From: Comamonas odontotermitis
GTDB taxonomy: Bacteria > Pseudomonadota > Gammaproteobacteria > Burkholderiales > Burkholderiaceae_C
Direction of reading: 5' to 3'
NCBI RefSeq assembly: GCF_014207855.1
Contig: NZ_JACHKZ010000024.1
Coordinates: 1 to 64,000, forward strand
Length of the DNA: 64,000 nt
Position numbers and translations under genes: made by a program. The notes below the pieces were generated by a model. It made no database searches, was not told the DNA's origin, and saw nothing but the letters and a program-made list of their open reading frames with translations. This document shows, in pieces, positions 47,052 to 55,904 of this stretch. Numbering within the stretch: position 1 is the first letter of the stretch; each line of letters opens with the position of its first letter.

Positions 47052-48089
47052 ATGAGCGCGGACGTGACCGAGCGCGTCGCCGCCATCACGCAAGGCGCCA
47101 ACCCTGCGCTGCAGCGCCGCGCCATGGCCAAGGCGATCACCTTGCTGGAATCGACACGCGCCGACCACCGCGCGCAGGGCGATGAGCTGCTGACGGCCTT
47201 GCTGCCCTTTACGGGCCAGTCGTTCCGCCTGGGCATCAGCGGCGTGCCGGGTGTGGGCAAATCCACCTTCATCGAAACCCTGGGGCTGTACCTCATCGGC
47301 AAAGGGCTGCGCGTGGCCGTGCTGGCCATCGATCCGTCATCCACGGTATCGGGCGGCTCCATTCTGGGTGACAAGACGCGCATGGAGCAGCTGTCGATGC
47401 GACCCGAAGCCTATATTCGCCCCAGCCCGTCGAGCGGCACCCTGGGCGGTGTGGCCGAGAAGACGCGCGAAGCCATGCTGGTGTGCGAGGCAGCGGGCTA
47501 TGACGTGGTGATTGTCGAGACCGTGGGTGTGGGCCAGAGCGAGATTGCCGTGCACGGCATGACGGATATGTTCTGCGTGCTGCAATTGCCCAATGCGGGC
47601 GACGATCTGCAGGCCATCAAGAAAGGCGTGATGGAGCTGGCGGACCTGGTGGTCATCAACAAGGCCGATATCGACCCGAATGCCGCAACGCGCGCGCAGG
47701 CTCAGATTACCTCCAGCCTGCGCCTTCTGGGGATGCATGGCAATCCGGACCATGCCAACAGCGGCGCGCTGTGGCAGCCCCGCGTGGTGCAGATCAGCGC
47801 CTTGCTGGGCCAGGGCGTGGAAGGCTTCTGGGAGGCCGTCGAAACCTACCGCAGCCTGCAGACCGGCAACGGCCGCCTGCAACTGCGCCGCGAAAAGCAG
47901 GCCTTGGCCTGGATGTGGGAGCGCATCGACCATGGGCTCAAGCTCGCCTTCCGCGAACACCCTGCCGTGCGAGATATGCTGCCCCAGGTGCAGCAGGAGG
48001 TGGCGCAGGGGCGGCTGGCCGCTTCGACTGCGGCAAGAAATCTGCTTTCTGCGCAGAGTGGTATTGCGCAGGAGGCTATCAAAACATGA
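47052..48089 (+). CDS. meaB: Methylmalonyl-CoA mutase GTPase chaperone
   Basis: 345 residues. G1 loop GVPGVGKSTFIE, G3-like VETVGVGQSE, G4 VVINKADID: the MeaB/ArgK class of SIMIBI GTPases. It gates cofactor loading and protects mutase from inactivation. The ATG at 47052 is chosen; a TTG at 47034 also opens the frame. The 92 bases upstream contain one copy of the dispersed repeat motif (near 46992-47006). Confidence 0.95.
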   Translation: MSADVTERVAAITQGANPALQRRAMAKAITLLESTRADHRAQGDELLTALLPFTGQSFRLGISGVPGVGKSTFIETLGLYLIGKGLRVAVLAIDPSSTVSGGSILGDKTRMEQLSMRPEAYIRPSPSSGTLGGVAEKTREAMLVCEAAGYDVVIVETVGVGQSEIAVHGMTDMFCVLQLPNAGDDLQAIKKGVMELADLVVINKADIDPNAATRAQAQITSSLRLLGMHGNPDHANSGALWQPRVVQISALLGQGVEGFWEAVETYRSLQTGNGRLQLRREKQALAWMWERIDHGLKLAFREHPAVRDMLPQVQQEVAQGRLAASTAARNLLSAQSGIAQEAIKT

Positions 48090-48163
48090 GTAAAACCGAT
48101 TGAACGAGGCCCAGGCCTTCATCAAGACACAGAGACAACCCAGCAAGCTTCAGAGGATTGAAC

Positions 48164-49696
48164 ATGCAAGACATCTTGGTACAACTGGAGAAAAAGCGCG
48201 AACTCGCCCGCCTGGGCGGGGGCCAGAAGCGCATCGACGCGCAGCACAAGAAAGGCAAGCTCACGGCGCGTGAGCGCATCGAGCTGCTGCTGGACGACGG
48301 CACCTTTGAAGAGTGGGACATGTTTGTGGAGCACCGCTGCACCGACTTCGGCATGGCCGAGCAGAAGATCCCCGGCGATGGCGTGGTCACCGGCTACGGC
48401 ATGATCAATGGCCGCTTGGTCTTCGTTTTCAGCCAGGATTTCACGGTGTTCGGCGGCGCGCTGTCTGAAACCCATGCGGAGAAGATCTGCAAGGTGATGG
48501 ACCAGGCCATGAAGGTGGGCGCGCCGGTGATCGGTCTCAACGATTCGGGCGGTGCGCGCATTCAGGAAGGCGTGGCATCGCTGGGCGGCTATGCGGATGT
48601 GTTCCAGAAGAATGTGCTGGCCTCGGGCGTGGTGCCGCAGATCAGCATGATCATGGGCCCCAGCGCGGGTGGTGCGGTGTACTCGCCCGCCATGACGGAC
48701 TTCATCTTCATGGTCAAGGACAGCTCCTACATGTTCGTGACCGGCCCCGAAGTGGTCAAGACCGTGACGCACGAAGAGGTGACCGCCGAGGAGTTGGGCG
48801 GCGCCATCACCCATACCACCAAGAGTGGCGTGGCCGACATGGCGTTCGACAACGACGTGGAAGCGCTGATGATGCTGCGGCGCCTCTACAACTACCTGCC
48901 GCTCAACAACCGCGAAAAGGCGCCGGTGCGTGCCAGCACCGATCCGGTGGGCCGCGCCGAGATGTCGCTCGACACCCTGGTGCCCGAGAACCCGAACAAG
49001 CCCTACGACATGAAGGAGCTGATCCTCAAGACCGTGGACGATGGCGACTTCTTTGAGCTGCAGCCCGAATACGCCAAGAACATCCTGATCGGCTTTGCCC
49101 GCATGGCAGGGCAGACCGTGGGCATCGTCGCCAACCAGCCGCTGGTGCTGGCGGGCTGCCTGGACATCAAGAGCTCCATCAAGGCGGCGCGCTTTGTGCG
49201 CTTCTGCGATGCCTTCAACATCCCGGTCGTCACCTTTGTGGACGTGCCCGGCTTCATGCCCGGCACCTCGCAGGAATACGGCGGCATCATCAAACACGGT
49301 GCCAAGCTGCTGTATGCCTATGCCGAGTGCACGGTGCCCAAGATCACCGTGATCACCCGCAAGGCCTATGGCGGCGCCTACGACGTGATGGCCTCCAAGC
49401 ACCTGCGCGGCGACGTGAACCTGGCCTGGCCGCACGCCGAGATCGCCGTGATGGGGGCCAAGGGGGCGGTGGAGATCATCTTCCGCGAAGACAAGAACGA
49501 CCCGGCAAAACTGGCTGCCCGCGAAGCCGAGTACAAGGCCCGCTTTGCCAACCCGTTCGTGGCGGGTGCGCGTGGCTTCATCGACGATGTGATCCAGCCG
49601 CACGAGACGCGCAAGCGCATCTGCCGCAGCCTGGAGATGCTCAAGAACAAGCAGCTCGAAAATCCGTGGCGCAAGCACGGCAATATCCCGCTGTAA
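48164..49696 (+). CDS. pccB: Propionyl-CoA carboxylase beta (carboxyltransferase) subunit
   Basis: 510 residues with the two crotonase-like halves of the carboxyltransferase: [17 protein letters not shown] and [14 protein letters not shown] in the N-half; [16 protein letters not shown] and [15 protein letters not shown] in the C-half. Together with the biotin-bearing alpha chain (51568) it carboxylates propionyl-CoA to methylmalonyl-CoA. Assignment to propionyl- rather than another acyl-CoA rests on the company of mcm and meaB. Confidence 0.94.
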   Translation: MQDILVQLEKKRELARLGGGQKRIDAQHKKGKLTARERIELLLDDGTFEEWDMFVEHRCTDFGMAEQKIPGDGVVTGYGMINGRLVFVFSQDFTVFGGALSETHAEKICKVMDQAMKVGAPVIGLNDSGGARIQEGVASLGGYADVFQKNVLASGVVPQISMIMGPSAGGAVYSPAMTDFIFMVKDSSYMFVTGPEVVKTVTHEEVTAEELGGAITHTTKSGVADMAFDNDVEALMMLRRLYNYLPLNNREKAPVRASTDPVGRAEMSLDTLVPENPNKPYDMKELILKTVDDGDFFELQPEYAKNILIGFARMAGQTVGIVANQPLVLAGCLDIKSSIKAARFVRFCDAFNIPVVTFVDVPGFMPGTSQEYGGIIKHGAKLLYAYAECTVPKITVITRKAYGGAYDVMASKHLRGDVNLAWPHAEIAVMGAKGAVEIIFREDKNDPAKLAAREAEYKARFANPFVAGARGFIDDVIQPHETRKRICRSLEMLKNKQLENPWRKHGNIPL

Positions 49697-49714
49697 GGCA
49701 CTGGGCGGGCGAGC

Positions 49715-50371
49715 ATGCATATTTCCTGGGCCCCTGTCACTGTGGCTGCCGCTCTGGCTTTGGGCCAGGGGCTCAGCCATGCGCAAGCGCCTGCCTTGCC
49801 GGACATGGCAGGGCGCGGCGTGCAGTGCCAGCTGGTGGAAGAGGCCTTGTTTGCGCTGGCGCAGATCGGCCCACGGGATGGGCCCAATTCGCTCTCCGTG
49901 CAAAGCGCACAGCGGCTGCGCGCTGCCATGCAGCCCGAAACCTTGCGCCTGTACGAATCGCTGGCCAAGGGCTACCGGGGCAGCGATGCCTACGACAACG
50001 GGGCCGAGGCCTATACAGCCGCTGTGGGCTTGTACGTGGACCGTGCCTTGCGCGCCTGCGCACAGGCATGGTTTGCCGATGCGAGTGCGCCGCGGGTGGA
50101 GGCCTGTGCCAAGGCCAATCTCGCCGGTGCTGCGGTTGCCAACAGCCGGCGGCGTGACATGGTGCCCGCGCAGGCCTTGCAGACCGCGCAGAAGGTGGCG
50201 CCTGTCGGCGAAGCGCTGGCGAGAGAATTGGTGGATTATTTCTACCAGTTCCCGGTTGATGCCTATGCACAGCCGCAAGGCGCCACACGCATCAGCGGCG
50301 GCGCCAAGGAGCAGTGCCTGAGCGGCGCCTGGCCATCAATGAACGCACAGCCAACCGCCGCGCAGCACTGA
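49715..50371 (+). CDS. Exported protein of unknown function, pcc cluster
   Basis: 218 residues with a signal peptide (cleavage after LSHAQA near residue 24). The mature part is helical, with CQLVEEALFALAQIG, RALRACAQAWF and two further Cys; no membrane helix. It starts 18 bases after pccB and is followed by another exported protein. I recognise no family; a link to the carboxylase is only positional. Confidence 0.72.
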   Translation: MHISWAPVTVAAALALGQGLSHAQAPALPDMAGRGVQCQLVEEALFALAQIGPRDGPNSLSVQSAQRLRAAMQPETLRLYESLAKGYRGSDAYDNGAEAYTAAVGLYVDRALRACAQAWFADASAPRVEACAKANLAGAAVANSRRRDMVPAQALQTAQKVAPVGEALARELVDYFYQFPVDAYAQPQGATRISGGAKEQCLSGAWPSMNAQPTAAQH

Positions 50372-50395
50372 CGCCAGCAAGCCCGCACCGCCACC

Positions 50396-51370
50396 ATGCC
50401 ATATCTCCAACGTTCCCATACCGTACGCAAATGCAGCTTCAGATGCAGCCTTGCACCTGCACTGCTGGTATGCGCGCTGGCCTTTGGGGGCCTGCTTGCG
50501 CATGCACAGCCGCGGCCAGGAGCCCTGCGCAGCCAGCCTTTGGCAGAGGGCGTGCTGCTGGATCTGGGGCCGCTTGCCAACAACGAAGGCAAGGGCGGGC
50601 GGTTGTGGGCGGAGGCCGCCGCGCAGGGCAACCAGGCCGCCAACGCCTGCCGCCCCAAGGCCTTGCATGTGCTGGTGGATGTGCACGAGTCGCTGGCGTC
50701 GGAAGTGGTTGCCCGGCAATGGCTTCAGGCTGCACACCACCATTGGCAAAAGCTGTGCCCCGCAGCGCAGGGTGTGGGCCTGGTGCGACTGATGGTGTAC
50801 CAGGGCTTTGAGCTGGTGCCGGATGCCGATGGCAATCTGCCTGTGCCCACGGTGCGCGCCACGGCATCGCTGCAGGGCAGGGAACTGCTGTTCCAGCAGT
50901 ACAGCAACAATGCCACCAGCCTGCAGCGGCAAAACGCGGGCCAGCCCGACCAGCGCAAGGAATACAGCGCCAACGCGGCTCGCCTGCAGGCCATGGTGCG
51001 CAAGTACGACGCGCGGCGCGTGGCAGATCTGCAGGCCATTGACAAGAGCGGCACGCGCTGGCTGGGCCATGTGTTGCTGGTGGGGGTGCGGCCCGAGCGC
51101 GTGCTCTCGCGCAGAGCTGCCACCGTGCGCTCGGCGCACCGTGAGGGCTGGGATGTGACCGAAGCGCTGGCCGAAGGCGCCGAGATTGCCAAGTGGGGCA
51201 AGGACAGCCGCATGCTGGCCGTCAAGGTCAAGGGCCGCTCTACCGATGTGCGCACGCAGGACCGCGTGATTCTGCAGGTGCTGGGCAGCCAGGTCTGCAG
51301 CGATCTGGATTGTGAAGACTATCTGCTCATGCCCGGCGGGCAATGGGCACACGACAAGGCGCTGCCCTGA
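50396..51370 (+). CDS. Exported protein of unknown function, pcc cluster (second)
   Basis: 324 residues. A signal peptide with several Cys (about 1-37, ending LLAHAQ) leads to a mature region with HVLVDVHESLASEVVARQWL, VRLMVYQGFELVPDADGNL and CSDLDCEDYLL near the end. No membrane helix after the signal. Sits between pccB and pccA on the same strand. I recognise no family. Confidence 0.72.
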   Translation: MPYLQRSHTVRKCSFRCSLAPALLVCALAFGGLLAHAQPRPGALRSQPLAEGVLLDLGPLANNEGKGGRLWAEAAAQGNQAANACRPKALHVLVDVHESLASEVVARQWLQAAHHHWQKLCPAAQGVGLVRLMVYQGFELVPDADGNLPVPTVRATASLQGRELLFQQYSNNATSLQRQNAGQPDQRKEYSANAARLQAMVRKYDARRVADLQAIDKSGTRWLGHVLLVGVRPERVLSRRAATVRSAHREGWDVTEALAEGAEIAKWGKDSRMLAVKVKGRSTDVRTQDRVILQVLGSQVCSDLDCEDYLLMPGGQWAHDKALP

Positions 51371-51418
51371 GACGGGCAGAAGACATTGATTCCAAATTCA
51401 TCAGAGAGACGAAGCACC

Positions 51419-51547
51419 ATGTTTACCAAAATCCTCATTGCCAACTGCGGTGAAAACGGCTGCGCAGCAGACGTTTCAGCAAAAGACGTTTGTGTAAATT
51501 GCTTGACGCAGCCAGCGAAGCTGGCTTCTGCACGCCCTATCGTTTAA
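51419..51547 (+). pseudogene. Relic or leader copy of the pccA start, 42 codons
   Basis: Begins MFTKILIANCGENGC, then diverges and stops at TAA 51545. The true pccA begins MFTKILIANRGEIACRV 149 bases further on, with different codons for the same residues. The copy carries the first nine residues perfectly, then Cys in place of Arg, then loses similarity. It is preceded by GAGAGACGAAGCACC rather than by a strong ribosome site. Just before the real pccA the sequence TTTAAAGGTTTAAAGGAA is itself a small duplication. Either a decayed partial gene duplication or an upstream reading frame that controls pccA; sequence alone cannot decide. Confidence 0.6.
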
Positions 51548-51567
51548 AGGTTTAAAGGAATACAAGC

Positions 51568-53616
51568 ATGTTTACAAAAATCCTGATCGCGAATCGCGGA
51601 GAGATTGCGTGCCGAGTCATTGCGACGGCTCGCAAAATGGGTATCAAGACGGTTGCCGTCTACTCCGATGCCGACAAGGATGCCCGCCATGTGAAGCTGG
51701 CCGACGAGGCCGTTCACATTGGCGCAGCGCCCAGCCGCGAGTCGTACCTGGTGGCGGACCGCATCATTGCAGCCTGCAAGCAGACCGGCGCGCAGGCCGT
51801 GCACCCGGGCTACGGCTTTCTGAGCGAGAACGAGGCCTTTGCCAAGCGCTGCGAGGATGAAGGCATTGCCTTCATCGGCCCCAAGGCGCATTCGATTGCC
51901 GCCATGGGCGACAAGATCGCCTCCAAGAAGCTGGCGGGCGAGGCCCAGGTCAACACCATTCCCGGCTACAACGACGCCATCGACACCGCCGAGCACGCGG
52001 TAGAAATCGCCAAGGGCATCGGCTACCCGGTGATGATCAAGGCCTCTGCCGGTGGCGGCGGCAAGGGCCTGCGTGTGGCCTACAACGACAAGGAGGCGCT
52101 CGAAGGCTTTACCGCGTGCCAGAACGAAGCGCGCAACAGCTTTGGCGATGACCGCATCTTCATCGAGAAGTTTGTGCAGGAGCCGCGCCATATCGAAATC
52201 CAGATTCTGGGCGACAGCCATGGCAATGTGGTGTACCTGAACGAGCGCGAGTGCTCCATCCAGCGCCGCCACCAGAAGGTGATCGAAGAGGCGCCATCGC
52301 CCTTCATCAGCGACGCCACCCGCAAGGCCATGGGCGAGCAGGCCGTGGCGCTGGCCAAGGCGGTCAAGTACCAGTCGGCCGGCACGGTGGAGTTTGTCGT
52401 CGGAAAAGACCAGGATTTCTACTTTCTGGAGATGAACACCCGCCTGCAGGTGGAGCATCCAGTGACCGAGTGCATCACCGGGCTCGATCTGGTCGAGCAG
52501 ATGATCCGCGTGGCAGCGGGCGAAAAGCTCGCCGTCACCCAGGCGGATGTGAAGCGCGACGGCTGGGCCATCGAGTGCCGCATCAATGCCGAAGACCCGT
52601 TCCGCAACTTTTTGCCGTCTACCGGGCGCCTCGTGCGCTTTGCGCCGCCCGAGCAATCCATGTGGCAGGCAGACACTGAGCATCTGCACGGCGTGCGCGT
52701 GGATACGGGCGTGTACGAAGGCGGCGAGATCCCGATGTTCTATGACTCGATGATCGCCAAGCTCATCGTGCACGGCAAGGATCGCAACGACGCCATCGCC
52801 AAGATGCGCGAGGCCCTCAATGGCTTTGCCATCCGCGGCATCAGCAGCAACATCCCGTTCCAGGCCGCACTGCTGGCGCACCCCAAATTCGTTTCGGGCC
52901 AGTTCAACACCGGCTTCATTGCCGAGCACTATAGCCATGGCTTCCATGCCGAAGACGTGCCGCATGACGACCCCAATTTCCTGGTGGCGCTGGCCATGTT
53001 CCGCAACCGCCGCTACCGTGCGCGTGCCTCCACCATCTCGGGTCAGATGCAGGGCCACAACGTACAGGTGGGGCACCGTTACACGGCCGTAGTGCTGGGC
53101 GCGGAGGGGCAGCACCGCTATTTGAGCGGCGAGGTGACCGATTTTGACGCCGAGGCTCGCGTGTGCAAGGTGGTCATCGACGGCAAGACCTATGAAATGC
53201 GCAGCAATGCCGAAATCCGCGATCTGGTGGTGCGCGGCAGTTGCAACGGCCAGCCCTTCACCTGCCAGATCGAGCGCGGCACGCCCAAGAACCCGCTGGC
53301 GCTGCGGGTGATCCACAACGGCACCCAGCTCGACATTCTCGTGCTGTCCGAGCTGGGCGCTGATCTGTACAAGCTCATGCCCTACAAGGCGCCGCCCGAT
53401 CTGTCCAAGTTCCTGCTCTCGCCCATGCCGGGCCTCTTGGTCGATGTGGCGGTGCAGCCCGGCCAGAAGGTGCAGGCGGGCGAGAAGCTGGCCGTCATCG
53501 AAGCGATGAAGATGGAGAACATTCTGTTTGCCACGCAGGATGGCGTGGTCAGCAAGATCAGCGTAGGCAAGGGCGATTCGCTGGCGGTGGACGACATCAT
53601 TCTGGAATTTGAATAA
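51568..53616 (+). CDS. pccA: Propionyl-CoA carboxylase alpha subunit (biotin carboxylase with BCCP domain)
   Basis: 682 residues. Biotin carboxylase (about 1-450): ILIANRGEIACRVI, ATP-grasp KASAGGGGKGLRV, EMNTRLQVEHPVTE. A BT-like linker domain follows, and the C-terminal biotinyl domain carries the lysine in EAMKMEN. Size and layout match PccA of proteobacteria. The ATG at 51568 has AAAGGA 9 bases upstream. It closes the cluster and is followed by a strong terminator. Confidence 0.95.
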   Translation: MFTKILIANRGEIACRVIATARKMGIKTVAVYSDADKDARHVKLADEAVHIGAAPSRESYLVADRIIAACKQTGAQAVHPGYGFLSENEAFAKRCEDEGIAFIGPKAHSIAAMGDKIASKKLAGEAQVNTIPGYNDAIDTAEHAVEIAKGIGYPVMIKASAGGGGKGLRVAYNDKEALEGFTACQNEARNSFGDDRIFIEKFVQEPRHIEIQILGDSHGNVVYLNERECSIQRRHQKVIEEAPSPFISDATRKAMGEQAVALAKAVKYQSAGTVEFVVGKDQDFYFLEMNTRLQVEHPVTECITGLDLVEQMIRVAAGEKLAVTQADVKRDGWAIECRINAEDPFRNFLPSTGRLVRFAPPEQSMWQADTEHLHGVRVDTGVYEGGEIPMFYDSMIAKLIVHGKDRNDAIAKMREALNGFAIRGISSNIPFQAALLAHPKFVSGQFNTGFIAEHYSHGFHAEDVPHDDPNFLVALAMFRNRRYRARASTISGQMQGHNVQVGHRYTAVVLGAEGQHRYLSGEVTDFDAEARVCKVVIDGKTYEMRSNAEIRDLVVRGSCNGQPFTCQIERGTPKNPLALRVIHNGTQLDILVLSELGADLYKLMPYKAPPDLSKFLLSPMPGLLVDVAVQPGQKVQAGEKLAVIEAMKMENILFATQDGVVSKISVGKGDSLAVDDIILEFE

Positions 53617-53642
53617 TCCGCATCTACCCTCCGACTAAAGAC

Positions 53643-53673
53643 AACACCCGCTGCACGCCAGCGGGTGTTTTTT
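53643..53673 (+). terminator. Rho-independent terminator of the propionyl-CoA cluster
   Basis: Perfect 11-bp stem AACACCCGCTG / CAGCGGGTGTT with loop CACGC and a T run, 26 bases after the pccA stop. Confidence 0.93.
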
Positions 53674-53764
53674 GCCATGCTCCATTGCACCTTGATGCTA
53701 TGATTTTTGGTGCATTGGCGCACAGTGGACGAGCGTTGATGGCCTGTTTTTGACGAAGGATGCG

Positions 53765-54544
53765 ATGACTTTCTTACCAAGGGCGGTGATGGCCGTCGTG
53801 GCCACGGTGCTGCTGGCACTGGGCGTAGTGCCGCTGGTGTCGGGGCATTTTCACCTGGGGGTGGTGGTGCCGGTATTGCTGGGCGCAGCCGGCTTGCTGC
53901 TGGCCTGGCGGTGGTTGGCGGTGCAACGCTGGCGCGTGGCCCGGCCCTGGCATGCCACGGTGTGGCGGCTGGGCTGGATTGGGCTGGCAGTCTGGGTGGT
54001 GAGCGTGGGCTGGCTCTGGAGCCTGCTGGCTGGCGTGGGGCTCGCCCCCCAGGCGGTGCCGCCCGTGGCGGCCATCGTGGTGCTGGGCAGCGGCACGCAG
54101 GACGGGCAACCGCGCCCGGCGCTGGCCATGCGGCTCGATACCGCTGCCGAGCTCGCACGGCTGCAACCACAGGCCGTGGTGGCGGTCACTGGCGGGGTGG
54201 ATTTTGGCGAGACCGAGAGCGAAGGCATCGTCATGGCACGCTACCTCGCCGCCCAGCACGGCATGCCCCTGACCGCCTTGGTGATAGAAGAGGTCAGCAC
54301 CAGCACCGAGCTGAACCTGGCGCTGACCAAACCCTTGCTGCAGGCGCGCGGTGTGGATCTGAGCCAGCCGATCGCCATCGTCAGCAGCGATTTCCACCTG
54401 CGGCGCGCGCTGCGGATTGCCCACCGCCAGGGCTTTGCGCAGCCGCTGGGCGTGGCAGCTCCTACGCCGCCGCTCACCCGATTCAATGTGTGGCTGCGAG
54501 AGTACTTTGCCATGGCCAGCAGTTGGGCACTTGCGGAGTGGTAG
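53765..54544 (+). CDS. YdcF/SanA-like DUF218 membrane protein
   Basis: 259 residues from the ATG at 53765 (GAAGGA upstream). Three membrane helices in the first 100 residues, then the DUF218 domain: AIVVLGSGTQDGQPRPALAMRLDTAAEL, VVAVTGGVDF, VIEEVSTSTELNLAL and IVSSDFHLRRALRIA. Relatives act in envelope maintenance (ElyC, SanA). Single gene. Confidence 0.85.
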   Translation: MTFLPRAVMAVVATVLLALGVVPLVSGHFHLGVVVPVLLGAAGLLLAWRWLAVQRWRVARPWHATVWRLGWIGLAVWVVSVGWLWSLLAGVGLAPQAVPPVAAIVVLGSGTQDGQPRPALAMRLDTAAELARLQPQAVVAVTGGVDFGETESEGIVMARYLAAQHGMPLTALVIEEVSTSTELNLALTKPLLQARGVDLSQPIAIVSSDFHLRRALRIAHRQGFAQPLGVAAPTPPLTRFNVWLREYFAMASSWALAEW

Positions 54545-54662
54545 CGCAACGGCGCTTGCCACTTGCGACTCGCTACTTGATACTCATCAAATGCTATTGT
54601 TTGAATAGCTTTTGGCACTTTGCCTGAAGGCGCTGCAGGCCAGAAATATTGAAAAAACTGGC

Positions 54663-55265
54663 CTACACCCAGCCCAGCGCCCCAAGCACTGCGCCAATCC
54701 CCAGCCACCACAGCAGGTGCCAACGGGTGCGCCATACGAGCAGCATTGTCGCCACGCTTAGCAGCCACAGGCCGGGGGCCTGCGTCGGGCTGCCATGGTT
54801 GCTGGCTAGCACCAGGGCGGTGGCCAGCATCATGCCGATCACAATGGGTGCGAGGCCTTGCTTGAACGCCCGGAGCGCACGGTGATCCCGGCGCTTGAAG
54901 ATCCAGCGCGCAGTACCCAGCATCAGCAGCGAGCTGGGCAGCAGCACGCCCAGCATGGTGCAGGCCACGGCCAGCGTGCAATGCGCCCACACCACCCATG
55001 CGGGCTGGCCCGCACTGGCGTTGATGCCGATCTGCAGGCCCAGCAGTGCAATGAACAGCACATTGGGGCCGGGCGCTGCCTGCGCAATGGCCACCGAGTT
55101 GTTGAACTGCGCGGGTGTCAGCCAGGCTTGCTGGCCCACCAGCACGCGGTACATGTCGGGCGAGGTGGCAATCGCGCCGCCCACCGTCAGCAGCGACACC
55201 GACAGGAAATAACCAAGCAGGTGCAGCCAGTCGGCGGCATGCATGGCAGCCAATGACGGGTTCAT
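54663..55265 (-). CDS. Short-chain chromate transporter subunit, second half
   Basis: 200 residues and one CHR domain: TVGGAIATSPDMYRVLVGQQAWLT and AIAQAAPGPNVLFIALLG. Its ATG overlaps the stop of the partner gene (ATGA at 55262-55265), so the two are translationally coupled and form a heterodimeric short-chain ChrA pair. The PGP motif is intact. Ion could be chromate or another oxyanion. Confidence 0.88.
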   Translation of the reverse strand: MNPSLAAMHAADWLHLLGYFLSVSLLTVGGAIATSPDMYRVLVGQQAWLTPAQFNNSVAIAQAAPGPNVLFIALLGLQIGINASAGQPAWVVWAHCTLAVACTMLGVLLPSSLLMLGTARWIFKRRDHRALRAFKQGLAPIVIGMMLATALVLASNHGSPTQAPGLWLLSVATMLLVWRTRWHLLWWLGIGAVLGALGWV

Positions 55266-55894
55266 GCCTCCTCCTTGTGCACAGGCGCAGCCGCTGCGCG
55301 AGCGGGGGCCAGGCGCGCATACACCAGTGCATAGCTGGCGCCCCCCAGGCCCAGCAGCACCCAGGCCAGCGGCCAGTGCAGCCAGGCCAGGGCCAGCATG
55401 GCGGCTGCGGCAAAGGCCAGGCCCGCCCACAGCCCCAGAGGGTTGCTGCGCAGCGATGCGGCCAGCTTGCAGGCCGTGCCCGCCACTAGCCCGGCTGCCA
55501 CCGCTGCCATGCCGCGCACGGCACCGGCCACGGCAGGCGAGGCCGACCAGTGGTTGTAGAGCACCGCCAGTGCAATCACCAGCAGCATGGGCACCAGCAG
55601 CATGCCCAGCGAGGCGGCCAGTGCACCACGCCAGCCAAAGTAGCGGTCGCCCAGTGTGATGGAGAGGTTGACGACATTGGGGCCGGGCATGATCTGCGCG
55701 ACCGACCAGTCTTCGATGAATTCCTGGTTGGTGAGCCAGCCACGCTTTTCGACGAGCTCGCGCTGCACGATGGCCAGTACCCCGCCAAAGCCCTGCAGTG
55801 CAATGACCGTGAAGGTGGTAAACAAATGCCACAGGTTGCGTGGCGCATGGCGCTGCGGCGTGGCGGGCGACGCGGTCTGGGGGGAGGTTGGCAT
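55262..55894 (-). CDS. Short-chain chromate transporter subunit, first half
   Basis: 210 residues, one CHR domain: TVIALQGFGGVLAIVQRELVEKRGWL and VAQIMPGPNVVNLSITLG. Start at the ATG at 55894, which leaves 10 bases to the gntR stop. The C-terminal tail is Ala-rich and soluble. Same family as the long ChrA at 33728 but the split form, so the window holds two types of the transporter. Confidence 0.88.
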   Translation of the reverse strand: MPTSPQTASPATPQRHAPRNLWHLFTTFTVIALQGFGGVLAIVQRELVEKRGWLTNQEFIEDWSVAQIMPGPNVVNLSITLGDRYFGWRGALAASLGMLLVPMLLVIALAVLYNHWSASPAVAGAVRGMAAVAAGLVAGTACKLAASLRSNPLGLWAGLAFAAAAMLALAWLHWPLAWVLLGLGGASYALVYARLAPARAAAAPVHKEEA

Positions 55895-55904
55895 GGCGAT
55901 GGGA

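Noticed and set aside
48122-50278. Long minus-strand frame opposite pccB
   Set aside because: Same reason: reverse frame of a conserved carboxyltransferase gene.
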